The notes below the pieces were generated by a model. It was given only the letters and a program-made list of their open reading frames with translations, did no database searches and was not told the DNA's origin. Made by a program: the position numbers and the translations under genes. A stretch of DNA of 64,000 nucleotides. Origin: Chrysaora quinquecirrha (lineage: Eukaryota; Cnidaria; Scyphozoa; Semaeostomeae; Pelagiidae). The stretch's first letter is position 1; every line of letters begins with the position of its first letter. The stretch is from the NCBI GenBank assembly GCA_014526335.1, contig JACTAT010000010.1:9572919-9636918 (forward strand). The letters are read 5' to 3'. Shown in pieces: positions 44,029-55,900 of the stretch.

Positions 44029-44348
44029 TATTGTTCTATGGAACCTTTTAGTGTTTATTAGTTACAGTTGTACTTCTGGTTTCCACAGAAATCGTCATAT
44101 AGTTTTTCAAACTCCACAACTGATTTCGCATTTATTACTGTTGCTGGCAAGTTGTTTCATTCATTTATGATTCTGTTCGAGAAATAATTCTTCCTAGTGT
44201 TCGACGATGAAGAAAATTTGAAAAGTTTCAGATTGTGTCCTCTTGTTATTGTAGTACTTTTTTCAAAAAATCTTTTGCTGTCAGTATCAATCATCCCGTG
44301 TAGTATTTTGAAAGTTGTGATCATATCTCCTCGTCTTCTTCTATAGCT

Positions 44349-44821
44349 TCACGCTAGCAAATCTATAATCACTACTGTGGTGGATAATCACTACTGTGGT
44401 GGTACTATTTTCGTACTGTGGTGGTAGTTTCTGCATACTGTGGTGGATAATCACTACTTGTGGTGGTTTACTATGCTTGCGGTGGTGGCAGTTTTGGCGT
44501 ACTGTGGTGGATAGTCACTACTGTGGTGGTACTATTTGCGTACTGTAGTGGTAGTTTTGCCGTACTGTGGTGGATAATCACTACTTGTGGTAGGTTATAA
44601 TGCTTTATACGAAATCATAGCAAAACTCTATAGATCAAGCAAGATAAAACCACAAAATCCACCACAGTACGCCAAAACTGCCACCACCGCAACCATAGTA
44701 ACCCACCACAAGAAGTGATTATCCACCACAGTACGCCAAAACTGCCACCACCGCAAGCATAGTAAACCACCACAAGTAGTGATTATCCACCACAGTAGCG
44801 ATTATAGATTCGCTAGCGTGA
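44349..44821. mobile_element. Inverted-repeat element with TACTGTGGTGG arms
   Basis: The ends TCACGCTAGC and AATCTATAATC are mirrored at the right. The arms consist of three to four copies of TACTGTGGTGG and GATAATCACTAC-type units with AGTTTTGGCG linkers. The 473-bp element splits LINE-F between LDLPTL and RRRRGDM. CTATAG on the left and CCATAG on the right could be a target duplication with one change. Confidence 0.85.
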
Positions 44822-45372
44822 CCATAGTGTTGGGAGATCAAGGGCAAGTAAGCGTTCCGTGTACGATTTATTTTTTAATTCCGTTACCAACTTTGTTGCT
44901 CGTCTTTGCACTGATTATAATGCTTTAATTTGTTTAACTTTATTCGGATTCCAAGCCGGCGCACAGTATTCAAGGATTGGCCTAACTAGGCTTTTGTACA
45001 GAGCTTTGAAGGTTTCTCTGTTCATAAATTTCATCGTCCTTTTGATGGAGGCTAAAACACCATTAGCTTTCTTTGCAATTTCTGCAATGTGCTCGTCAAA
45101 TTTAAATTTGTTGTCCACTATTATTCCAAGGTCCCGAATTGATTCTACTGATTAAATCATCTTTGGTGCTTTTGTAAGATCATTTGGCATGTAGCATCCA
45201 TGTCTTTGATTAGAACTACCCAAGTGAAAAACACTGCACTTGTCGTTATTGAATGGAAGCTGCAATATTTTTGACCAATTTTTGGAGAGATTCTATATCA
45301 CTTTGGACATGCTGCGTTTGACAATTAGAAGGGGTATATATTTTGGTGTCGTCTGCAAAAATCTTAACTTGA

Positions 45373-47637
45373 CTTAGGGTTAGGGTTAAGGTTAGGGTTA
45401 GGGTTAGCAATAGGGTAAGGGTTAGGGTTAGGGTTAGGGATTAGGGTTAGGGTTCGGGTTAAGGTTAGGGTAAGGTTTAGGTTTTAGGTTAGGGTTAGGG
45501 TTTAGTTTTGGGTTTGGGTTATGGCTAGGGTTAGGGTTTGGGTTAGGAGTAGGTTTAGGGTTAGGGTTAGAGGCGGGGCGAGGAGCAGGGTTATGGTTTG
45601 GGATAGAGTTAGTGTTAGGGTTAGAGTGAGGGTTAGGGTTAGGTTTAGGGTTAGGGTTAGGGTTAGACTTAGGAACAAGGTTAGGAGTAGGGATGGGGAT
45701 TGATTAGTGATAGTTTTATGGCTAGGGTTAGCATAGGGCTTAGGTTCAATATTAGTGTAAGCTAAAGAGTTAGGTTTAGGGTTATGGTTAGTGATCGGAT
45801 TTTGGTTGGGGTTAGGGTTTATTGTTAAGTTTATGGTTAGGTTTAGGATTAGAGTTATGGTTAGAGTATGGATTTGGGTTAGTGTTAGGGTTTTTGTTAA
45901 GGTTAGAGTTAGGATAAGGGTTAGGCTTAGGGTTAGGGTTAGGCTAAGGGTTTGGTTTAGTGTTAAAGTTAGGGTTACGGTTAGGGTTAGGGTTAGGGTT
46001 AGGATTAGTGTTAGGGTTAGGGTTAGGGTTAGGGTTAGGGTTATGGTTAGGGTAAGTGGAAGGGTTAGGTGTAGGATTAGAACTAGTGTTATGGTTAGGG
46101 TTAGGATTAGGGTTAGGGTTAGGGTTAGGATTAGGGTTAGGGTTAGAGTCGTGGTAAGGGTTAGGATTAGGGTTAGTAGTAGTAATAGGGTTTGGGATAG
46201 GGTTAGGGTTGGGTTAGCACAGGGTATGGTTTAGGATTAGTGTAAGTTGAAGAGTTAGGTTTAGGGTTATGGTTAGTGATTGGATTTTGGTTGGGGTTAG
46301 GGTTTATTGTTAAGTTTATGGTTAGGTTTAGGATTAGAGTTATGGTTAGAGTATGGATTTGGGTTAGTGTTGGGGTTTTTGTTAAGGTTAGAGTTAGGAT
46401 AAGGGTTAGGCTTAGGGTTAGGGTTAGGCTAAGGGTTTGGTTTAGTGTTAAAGTTAGGGTTACGGTTAGGGTTAGGGTTAGGATTAGTGTTAGGGTTAGG
46501 GTTAGGGTTAGGGTTAGGGTTAGGCTAGGGTTAGAATTAGGGTTAAAAACTTGGTTAGGCAAAAAGGTATGGTGAGGGTTTGATTCAGGGTTAGGAGTAG
46601 GGATAGGGTTAGGGTTTGGGTTAGGGTTAGGGTCAGGGTTAGGGTCAGGGTTAGGGTTAGGGTTAGGGTTAGAAGTAGGGTTAGGGTTTGGGTTAGGGTT
46701 AGGGTTAGAATTAAGGTCAGGGCTAGGGTTAAGATTAATGTTAGGGTTAAGCTTAGGAATATTGTGAGGGTCAGGGTATGGCTTAGAATTAGGGTTATGG
46801 TAAGAAATACTGGCAGGGTTGGTGTTAGAGTTAGGGTTATGGTTAGGGTTAGGGTTAGGGTTAGAGTCATTGTAAAGGTTAGGATTTGGGTTAGGAGTGG
46901 AATCAGGGTTTTGCATAGGGTTAGGGTTAGTTAAGCATAGGGTAAGGTTTAGGGTTATGGTTAGTGATTGGATTTGGGTTGGGGTTAGGGTTAGGGTTAA
47001 TATTACGGTTAGGTTTAGAGGTAGAGTTATGGTTAGGGTTAGAGTTAGTGTTAGGGTTAGGGTAGGGGTTAGGGTTAGGGTTAGGGTTAGGGTTAGGGTT
47101 AGACTTAGGAACAAGGTTAGGAGTAGGGATAGGTTTTTGGATAGTGGTAGTGTTATGGCTAGGGTTAGCATAGTGCTAGGTTCAATATTAGTGTAAGCTA
47201 AAGAGTTAGGTTTAGGGTTATGGTTAGTGATTGGATTTGGGTTGGGGTTAGAGTTAGGGTTAAGCTTAGGGTTAGGTTTAGAGGTAGAATTAGAGTTATG
47301 GTTAGGGTTGGGATTAGTGTTGTTGTTAGGGTTATTGTTAAGGTTGGTGTTAGGATTATTGTTAGGGATTATGGTTATAGTTAGGCTTAGGGTTTCGTTT
47401 AGGGTTAGAGTTAGGGTTAGGGTTAGGGTTAGGGTTAAGTTTAGTGTTAGTGTTAGGGTAAGGGTTGTTGTTATGGTTAGGGTTAGGGCTAGGGTTAGTG
47501 TTAGCATTAAGGTTAAAAACTTGGATAGGCAAAGAGTTATGTTAGGGTTTGGTTTAGGGTTAGGAGTAGGGTTAGGGATAGGGGTATAGGTTTAGGGCTG
47601 CGGTTAGGCTTAGCTTTAGGTTGAGGGTTAAGGTTAA
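45373..47637 (+). repeat. Degenerate TTAGGG-like array 4
   Basis: Same orientation. A tandem duplication with a 485-bp offset (45,786-46,040 repeated at 46,270-46,520) is almost perfect. Higher-order markers GGTTCAATATTAGTGTAAGC are at about 45,743 and 47,178. It ends at the direct repeat TTAAGGTTAA (47,628-47,637). Confidence 0.95.
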
Positions 47638-47709
47638 GGCCAGGTCGAAAACACGGAACTCTCGGAACTCTCGGAAATCTCGGAACGGAAAAAATTGCGC
47701 AAAAGCTCC

Positions 47710-48343
47710 CAGTTCCGTGTTTTCGAGTACAGCTCACCTCTACTCGAAACGCGGAACTACATAAAATCATATTACGATATAAAAACCCAGTTCCGTGTTT
47801 TCAGTACAGCTCACCTCTACTCGAAACGCGGAACTACATAAAACCATATTTACGATATAAAAACCCAGTTCCGTGTTTTCAGTACAGCTCACCTCTACTC
47901 AAAACGCGAACTACATAAAAACAATATTTACGATGTAAAAACCCAGTTCGTGTTTTTAGTACAGCTCACCTCTACTCGAAAACGCGGAACTATAAAAACC
48001 ATATTTACGCTATAAAAACCCAGTTCCGTGTTTTCAGTACAGATCACCTCTACTCGAAAACGCGAACTATATAAAACCATATTTTCATATAAAAAACCCA
48101 GTTCCGTGTTTTCAGTACAGCTCACCTCTACTCGAAAACGCGAACTACATAAAAACAATATTTACGATGTAAAAACCCAGTTCCGTGTTTTCGAGTACAG
48201 CTCACCTCTACTCGAAAACGCGGAACTACATAAAAACAATATTTACGATATAAAAAACCCAGTTCCGTGTTTTCGAGTACAGCTCACCTCTACTCGAAAA
48301 CGCGGAACTATATAAAAACCATATTTACGATATTAAAAACGAG
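47710..48343. repeat. FB1 left arm: 82-bp satellite
   Basis: About eight units. Each has GTTCCGTGTTTTCGAGTACA and its mirror with loop AGCTCACCTC: an 18-bp hairpin stem. The linker is ATAAAAACCATATTTACGAT-like. Confidence 0.9.
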
Positions 48344-48585
48344 ATATGTAGATATTTACGAGGTATTTACGAGATCTGTAGCTATTGCCACTATGAACTG
48401 CAGACTACAATTTAAGTCTGCAAATTAAGAAAATTCTTCAAGAAAGTTTTGTAGAGATTTGTAATCTTGTAATTTTAATAAATCTCTCTAGTAAGAAAAG
48501 CATATATTTTCAACTGCTTTGCTATTTTATGACTGGACACTGGTTGATCAAGAAACTTACAGTTATTCAAATTCATGAAAATATG
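48344..48585. other. FB1 spacer
   Basis: 242 bp of AT-rich unique DNA joining the two arms. No frame or known motif; it starts with two TATTTACGAG copies. Confidence 0.6.
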
Positions 48586-50940
48586 GTTTTTATATAGTTC
48601 CGCGTTTTCGAGTAGAGGTGAGCTGTACTCGAAAACACGGAACTGGGTGTTTTATATCGTAAATATGGTTTTTATATAGTTCCGCGTTTTCGAGTAGAGG
48701 TGAGCTGTACTCGAAAACACGGAACTGGGTTTTTTATATCGTAAATATTGTTTTTATATAGTTCCGCGTTTTCGAGTAGAGGTGAGCTGTACTCGAAAAC
48801 ACGGAACTGGGTTTTTTATATCGTAAACATTGTTTTTATGTAGTTCCGCGTTTTCGAGTAGAGGTGAGCTGTACTCGAAAACACGGAACTGGGTTTTTTA
48901 TATCGTAAATATGGTTTATTATATAGTTCCGCGTTTTCGAGTAGAGGTGAGCTGTACTCGAAAACACGGAACTGGGTGTTTTATATCGTAAATATGGTTT
49001 TTATATAGTTCCGCGTTTTCGAGTAGAGGTGAGCTGTACTCGAAAACACGGAACTGGGTTTTTTATATCGTAAATATTGTTTTTATATAGTTCCGCGTTT
49101 TCGAGTAGAGGTGAGCTGTACTCGAAAACACGGAACTGGGTTTTTTATATCGTAAACATTGTTTTTATGTAGTTCCGCGTTTTCGAGTAGAGGTGAGCTG
49201 TACTCGAAAACACGGAACTGGGTTTTTTACATCGTAAATATTGTTTTTTATGTAGTTCCGCGTTTCCGAGTAGAGGTGAGCTGTACTCGAAAACACGGAA
49301 CTGGGTTTTTTATATCGTAAATATGGTTTTTATGTAGTTCCGCGTTTTCGAGTAGAGGTGAGCTGTACTCGAAAACACGGAACTGGGTTTTTATATCGTA
49401 AATATGGTTTTATATAGTTCCGCGTTTTCGAGTAGAGGTGAGCTGTACTCGAAAACACGGAACTGGGTTTTTTATATCGTAAATATGGTTTTATATTGTT
49501 CCGCGTTTTCGAGTAGAGGTGAGCTGTACTCGAAAACACGGAACTGGGTTTTTTACATCGTAAATATGGTTTTTTATGTAGTTCCGCGTTTTCGAGTAGA
49601 GGTGAGCTGTACTCGAAAACACGGAACTGGGTTTTTATATCGTAAATATGGTTTTTATGTAGTTCCGCGTTTTCGAGTAGAGGTGAGCTGTACTCGAAAA
49701 CACGGAACTGGGTTTTTTACATCGTAAATATGGTTTTTATGTAGTTCCGCGTTTTCGAGTAGAGGTGAGCTGTACTCGAAAACACGGAACTGGGTTTTTA
49801 TATCGTAAATATGGTTTTTATGTAGTTCCGCGTTTTCGAGTAGAGGTGAGCTGTACTCGAAAACACGGAACTGGGTTTTATATCGTAAATATGGTTTTAT
49901 ATAGTTCCGCGTTTTCGAGTAGAGGTGAGCTGTACTCGAAAACACGGAACTGGGTTTTATATCGTAAATATGGTTTTATATTGTTCCGCGTTTTCGAGTA
50001 GAGGTGAGCTGTACTCGAAAACACGGAACTGGGTTTTTTACATCGTAAATATTGTTTTTTATGTAGTTCCGCGTTTTCGAGTAGAGGTGAGCTGTACTCG
50101 AAAACACGGAACTGGGTTTTTTATATCGTAAATATGGTTTTTATGTAGTTCCGCGTTTTCGAGTAGAGGTGAGCTGTACTCGAAAACACGGAACTGGGTT
50201 TTTTACATCGTAAATATTGTTTTTTATGTAGTTCCGCGTTTTCGAGTAGAGGTGAGCTGTACTCGAAAACACGGAACTGGGTTTTTTATATCGTAAATAT
50301 GGTTTTTATATAGTTCCGCGTTTTCGAGTAGAGGTGAGCTGTACTCGAAAACACGGAACTGGGTTTTTTATATCGTAAATATGGTTTTTATATTGTTCCG
50401 CGTTTTCGAGTAGAGGTGAGCTGTACTCGAAAACACGGAACTGGGTTTTTTACATCGTAAATATTGTTTTTTATGTAGTTCCGCGTTTTCGAGTAGAAGT
50501 GAGCTGTACTCGAAAACACGGAACTGGGTTTTTTATATCGTAAATATGGTTTTTATGTAGTTCCGCGTTTTCGAGTAGAGGTGAGCTGTACTCGAAAACA
50601 CGGAACTGGGTTTTTTACATCGTAAATATTGTTTTTTATGTAGTTCCGCGTTTTCGAGTAGAGGTGAGCTGTACTCGAAAACACGGAACTGGGTTTTTTA
50701 TATCGTAAATATGGTTTTTATATAGTTCCGCGTTTTCGAGTAGAGGTGAGCTGTACTCGAAAACACGGAACTGGGTTTTTTATATCGTAAATATGGTTTT
50801 TATATTGTTCCGCGTTTTCGAGTAGAGGTGAGCTGTACTCGAAAACACGGAACTGGGTTTTTTACATCGTAAATATTGTTTTTTATGTAGTTCCGCGTTT
50901 TCGAGTAGAGGTGAGCTGTACTCGAAAACACGGAACTGGG
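48586..50940. repeat. FB1 right arm: 82-bp satellite, inverted
   Basis: About 29 units of 80-84 bp, highly homogeneous. Each unit carries GTTCCGCGTTTTCGAGTA, loop GAGGTGAGCTG, and TACTCGAAAACACGGAAC. Length variation is mostly in T-runs. The apparent frames (LYSKTRNWVF and similar) are repeat artefacts. Confidence 0.92.
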
Positions 50941-51010
50941 AGCTTTTGCGCAATTTTTTCCGTTCCGAGATTTCCGAGAGTTCCGAGAGTTCCGCGTTTT
51001 CGACCTGGCC

Positions 51011-52825
51011 TTAAGGTTAATGTTTGGGTTAGGGTTAGAATAAAGGTTGGCGATAGTGTTAGGGTAAAGATTAGAAATAGGGTTAGGATTGGGGTAAGGC
51101 TTAGAATTAGGGTTATTGTAAGAAATACGGGCGGGGTTGGGGTTAGGGTTAGGGCTAGGTTTAGGGCTATGGTTAGGGTTGTGGATAGGGTTAGCATTAT
51201 GGTTAATGTTAGGGTTAGAAATAGTGTTAGGGCTGAGTTAGGGTTAGGGATAGTGTAAGGATTAGGGTTAAGGTCAGGGTTAAGGTTAGGCTTAGGATTA
51301 AGGTTAAGAGTAGGGTTAGGGTTTGGTTTTGGGATAGTGTTAGGGCTAGTGTTAGCATAGGGTTAGGTTCAATATTACTGTAAGCTAAAGAGCTAGGTTT
51401 AGGGTTCTGGCTAGTGACTGGATTTGGGTCTGGGTTAAGGTTAGGGTTATTCTTAAGGTTAGAGTTAGGGTTAGTGTTAGGGTTAGGGTTATTGTTAGGA
51501 TTAGGGTTAGGATTAGGATTAGGGTTAGGGTTATGGTTAGAGTTAGGGTTAGGGTTAGAGTTAGGGTTAGGGTAAGGTTTAGGGTTATTTTTAGGGTAAG
51601 GGTTAGTTTTAGGGTTAGAGTTAGTGATGGGGATGGGGTTAGGGTTAGGTCTAGGTTAAAGGTTAGGGTTAGGGTTAAGTTTAGGGTTATGTTTAGGGAT
51701 AGAATCATGGTTAAGGTTAGGATTAGGGTTAGGAATAGTCTTAGGGTTTGGGAAAGGGCTAGGGTTATGGTTGGGGTCAGGGTAAGCAATATGGTTAGGG
51801 TTAGGTATAGGGTTAGTATTATCCTAAGGGTTAGTGTTAGGATCAGGGTTAGGGTTAGTGTTAGCATATGGGATAGGGTTAGGGTTAAGATTAGGGTTGT
51901 ATTTAGGGTTGATGTTAGGGTTTTGTTAAGGGTTGGGGTTAGGGTTAGGGTTAAAATTAGGGTTAGGGTTAGGGTTAGGGTTAGGGTTGGCGTTAGAATT
52001 ACCTTTAGGGTTAGGGTTAGGGTTATGGTTAGGGCTAGGTTTAGGGTTGGCATTAAAGGTAAAAACTGGGTTTGGCAAAGTGTTAGGGTTGGGGTTAGGG
52101 GTAGGGTTAGGGTTAGCATTAGGGTTAAAAACTTGGTTAGGCAAAGAGTTGGGTTTAGGGTTAGGGTTAGGGTTAGGGTTAGGGTTATGTTAGATTTATG
52201 GTTAGGAAAAGAGTTAGAGTAAAGGTTAGGGATATGGTTAGGATAGGGGTAATGCTTAGAATTAGGGTTATGGTAAGAAATACGGGCAGGGGTGGGGTTA
52301 GGGTTAGGGTTAGGTTTAAGGCTATGGTTAGGTTTATTGTTAAGGTTAGCGTTAGTGTTAAGGTTAGGGTTTGAATCAGGGTTAGGGCTAAAGTTAGCGT
52401 TAGGGTTAGTGTAAGTGTAAGGATTAGGGTTAGGGTTAGGGTTAAGGTTAGGCTTAGGATTAAAGTTAAGAGTACTGGTAGAGTTTTGGTTTGGGATGGT
52501 GTTAGGGCTAGTGTTAGCATAGGGTTAGGTTCAATATTAATGTAAGCTAAAGACCTAGGGTTAGGGTTATGGCCAGTGACTTTATTTGGGTTTGGGTTAG
52601 GGTTAGGGTTATTATTAAGGTTAGGGTTAGGGATAGTGTTAGGGTTAGGGTTATTGTTAGGGTTAGGGTTAGGATTGGGATTAGGGTTAGGGTTATGGTT
52701 AGGGTTAGGGTTAGAGTTGGGGGTTAAGGTAAGGGTTAGGGTTATTCTTAGGGTAAGGGTTTGTGTTAGGGTTAGCGTTAGGGTAAAGGTTAGGGTTAGG
52801 GTTAGGGTTAGGGATGGGTTTGGGG
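51011..52825 (+). repeat. Degenerate TTAGGG-like array 5
   Basis: Same orientation. Markers at 51,366 and 52,528. It ends in GGTTTGGGG (52,817-52,825), which is repeated after the next element. Confidence 0.95.
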
Positions 52826-52980
52826 GGCCAGGTGGAAAACACTGACTTCACTGACTTCACTGATTTCACTGACTTTTTTCCTTTTTGAAAAAATCTTCTT
52901 TTTTTCAATTGGAAACAACATTAAAGCAATCAGTGGTTAAATTAACTGATTCTGCTTTATAATTAAGTCCATAATAGAGA
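52826..52980. repeat. FB2 left terminal inverted repeat
   Basis: GGCCAGGTGGAAAAC, then four tandem ACTGACTTC or ACTGATTTC blocks, then a T-rich and AT-rich part to TAATAGAGAGGTCAGTG. Mirrored at 62,145-62,297. Confidence 0.9.
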
Positions 52981-55900
52981 GGTCAGTGTTTTTCGGGTCA
53001 GTGTTTTCCGCTTTTGCTATAGGCAAAAAACGAAAACACTGACTTCACTGACCCGTGTTATAAAAGTTTACCCTGTTGCCTTTTACGTGGATTTCTTTAG
53101 TTTTTAAGCTGTATCCTGTCCAATAACACCTTAAAAATGTGAAATTTTCAATATACCCTACATAGGAAAAGGTCAGTGTTTTTCGGGTCAGTGTTTTCCG
53201 CTTTTGCTATAGGCAAAAAACGAAAACACTGACTTCACTGACCCGTGTTATTAAAGTTTACCCTGTTGCCTTTTACGTTAATTTCTTTGCTTTTTCAGCA
53301 GTAACCAGTCCAATTACACCTTAAAAATGTGAAATTTTTCAATATACCCTACATAGGAAAAGGTCAGTGTTGTTCGGGTCAGTGTTTTCCGCTTTTGCTA
53401 TAGGCAAAAAACGAAAACACTGACTTCACTGACCCGTGCTATTAAAGTTTACCCTGTTGCCTTTTACGTTAATTTCTTTGGTTTTTAAGCAGTAACCAGT
53501 CCAATAACACCTTAAAAATGTGAAATTTTTCAATATACCCTAAATAGGAAAAGGTCAGTGTTTTTCGGGTCAGTGTTTTCCGCTTTTGCTATAGGCAAAA
53601 AACGAAAACACTGACTTCACTGACCCGTGTTATCAAAGTTTACCCTGTTGCCTTTTACGTTGATTTCTTTAGTTCTTAAGCAGTAACATGTCCAATAACA
53701 ACACCTTAAAAATGTGAAATTTTTCAGTATACCTTATATTCGAAAAAGTCAGTGTTTTTCGGGTCAGTGTTTTCCGCTTTTGCTATAGGCAAAAAACGAA
53801 AACACTGACTTCACTGACCCGTGTTATCAAAGTTTACCCTGTTGCCTTTTACGTTGATTTCTTTAGTTCTTAAGCAGTAACATGTCCAATAACAACTTAA
53901 AAATGTGAAATTTTTCAATATACCTTACATTCGAAAAAGTCAGTGTTTTTCGGGTCAGTGTTTTCCGCTTTTGCTATAGGCAAAAAACGAAAACACTGAC
54001 TTCACTGACCTGTGTTATCAAAGTTTACCCTGTTGCCTTTTACGTTGATTTCTTTAGTTCTTAAGCAGTGACATGTCCAATAACACCTAAAAAATGTGAA
54101 ATTTTTCAATATACCTTACATTCGAAAAAGTCAGTGTTTTCGGGTCAGTGTTTTCCGCTTTTGCTATAGGCAAAAAACGAAAACACTGACTTCACTGACC
54201 CGTGTTATCAAAGTTTACCCTGTTGCCTTTTACGTTAATTTCTTTGGTTTTTAAGCAGTAACCAGTCCAAAACACCTTAAAAATGTGAAATTTTTCAATA
54301 TACCCTACATAGGAAAAGGTCAGTGTTTTCAGGTCAGTGTTTTCCGCTTTTGCTATAGGCAAAAACGAAAACACTGACTTCACTGACCCGTGTTATTAAA
54401 GTTCACCCTGTTGCCTTTTACGTTGATTTCTTTAGTTTTAAGTAGTAACATGTCCAATAACACCTTAAAATGTGAAATTTTTCAATATATCTTACATTGG
54501 AAAAAGTCAGTGTTTTTCGGGTCAGTGTTTTCCACTTTTGCTATAGGCAAAAAACGAAAACACTGACTTCACTGCCCCGTGTTATCAAAGTTTACCCTGT
54601 TGCCTTTTACGTGGATTTCTTTAGTTTTTAAGCTGTATCCTGTCCAAGAACACCTTAAAAATGTGAAATTTTTCAATATACCCTACATAGGAAAAGGTCA
54701 GTGTTTTTCGGGTCAGTGTTTTCCGCTTTTGCTATAGGCAAAAAACGAAAACACTGACTTCACTGACCCGTGTTATTAAAGTTTACCCTGTTGCCTTTTA
54801 CGTTAATTTCTTTGCTTTTTAAGCAGTAACCAGTCCAATTACACCTTAAAAATGTGAAATTTCTCAATATACCCTACATAGGAAAAGGTCAGTGTTTTTC
54901 GGGTCAGTGTTTTCCGCTTTTGCTATAGGCAAAAAACGAAAACACTGACTTCACTGACCCGTGCTATTAAAGTTTACCCTGTTGCCTTTTACGTTAATTT
55001 CTTTGGTTTTTAAGCAGTAACCAGTCCAATAACACCTTGAAAATGTGAAATTTTTCAATATACCCTAAATAGGAAAAGGTCAGTGTTTTTCGGGTCAGTG
55101 TTTTCCGCTTTTGCTATAGGCAAAAAACGAAAACACTGACTTCACTGACCCGTGTTATCAAAGTTTACCCTGTTGCCTTTTACGTTGATTTCTTTAGTTC
55201 TTAAGCAGTAACATGTCCAATAACACCTTAAAAATGTGAAATTTTTCAATATACCTTACATTCGAAAAAGTCAGTGTTTTTCGGGTCAGTGTTTTCCGCT
55301 TTTGCTATAGGCAAAAAACGAAAACACTGACTTCACTGACCCGTGTTATCAAAGTTTACCCTGTTGCCTTTTACGTTGATTTCTTTAGTTCTTAAGCAGT
55401 AACATGTCCAATAACACCTTAAAAATGTGAAATTTTTCAATATACCTTACATTCGAAAAAGTCAGTGTTTTTCGGGTCAGTGTTTTCCGCTTTTGCTATA
55501 GGCAAAAAACGAAAACACTGACTTCACTGACCCGTGTTATCAAAGTTTACCCTGTTGCCTTTTACGTTGATTTCTTTAGTTCTTAAGCAGTAACATGTCC
55601 AATAACACCTAAAAAATGTGAAATTTTTCAATATACCTTACATTCGAAAAAGTCAGTGTTTTTCGGGTCAGTGTTTTCCGCTTTTGCTATAGGCAAAAAA
55701 CGAAAATACTGACTTCACTGACCCGTGTTATCAAAGTTTACCCTGTTGCCTTTTACGTTAATTTCTTTGGTTTTTAAGCAGTAACCAGTCCAATAACACC
55801 TTAAAAATGTGAAATTTTTCAATATACCCTACATAGGAAAAGGTCAGTGTTTTTCGGGTCAGTGTTTTCCGCTTTTGCTATAGGCAAAAAACGAAAACAC

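Larger units (their letters stand above)
43595..45372 (-). pseudogene. LINE-F reverse transcriptase, minus strand, with two insertions
   Basis: Read on the minus strand from 45,372: KIFADDTKIY (catalytic motif) near 45,350, then stops, an intact segment DEHIAEIAKKANGVLASIKRTMKFM with LVRPILEYCAPAWNP at 45,118-44,915, and LLALDLPTL. A MITE (44,349-44,821) follows, then RRRRGDMITTFKILHGMID, TRKNYFSNRIINE, a stop in place of tryptophan, and NLPATVINAKSVVEFE to a stop near 44,050. This is the C-terminal half of a LINE, 5'-truncated. Its 3' UTR holds a second MITE. It lies in the middle of the TTAGGG-like array. Confidence 0.85.
47638..51010. mobile_element. Foldback element FB1 with hairpin-satellite arms
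   Basis: 3,373 bp. The ends GGCCAGGTCGAAAAC, GGAACTCTCGGAACTCTCGG and AAAAAATTGCGCAAAAGCTCC are mirrored at 50,930-51,010. TTAAGGTTAA directly flanks both ends (47,628-47,637 and 51,011-51,020). The left arm (about 47,710-48,343) has about eight copies of an 82-bp satellite. After a unique spacer the right arm (48,586-50,940) has about 29 copies in reverse orientation. No transposase is present. The ten-base duplication would suit a Mutator-like enzyme, but TTAA alone (four bases) cannot be excluded. Confidence 0.85.

Noticed and set aside
48028..50131. Repeated tyrosine/arginine-rich peptides (YSKTRNWVF-like) as a protein family
   Set aside because: They are translations of the 82-bp satellite, broken whenever the T-run length changes.
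48586..50940. CRISPR-like array (regular repeats)
   Set aside because: The units are contiguous and homogeneous, without variable spacers, in a eukaryotic transposon-rich context.
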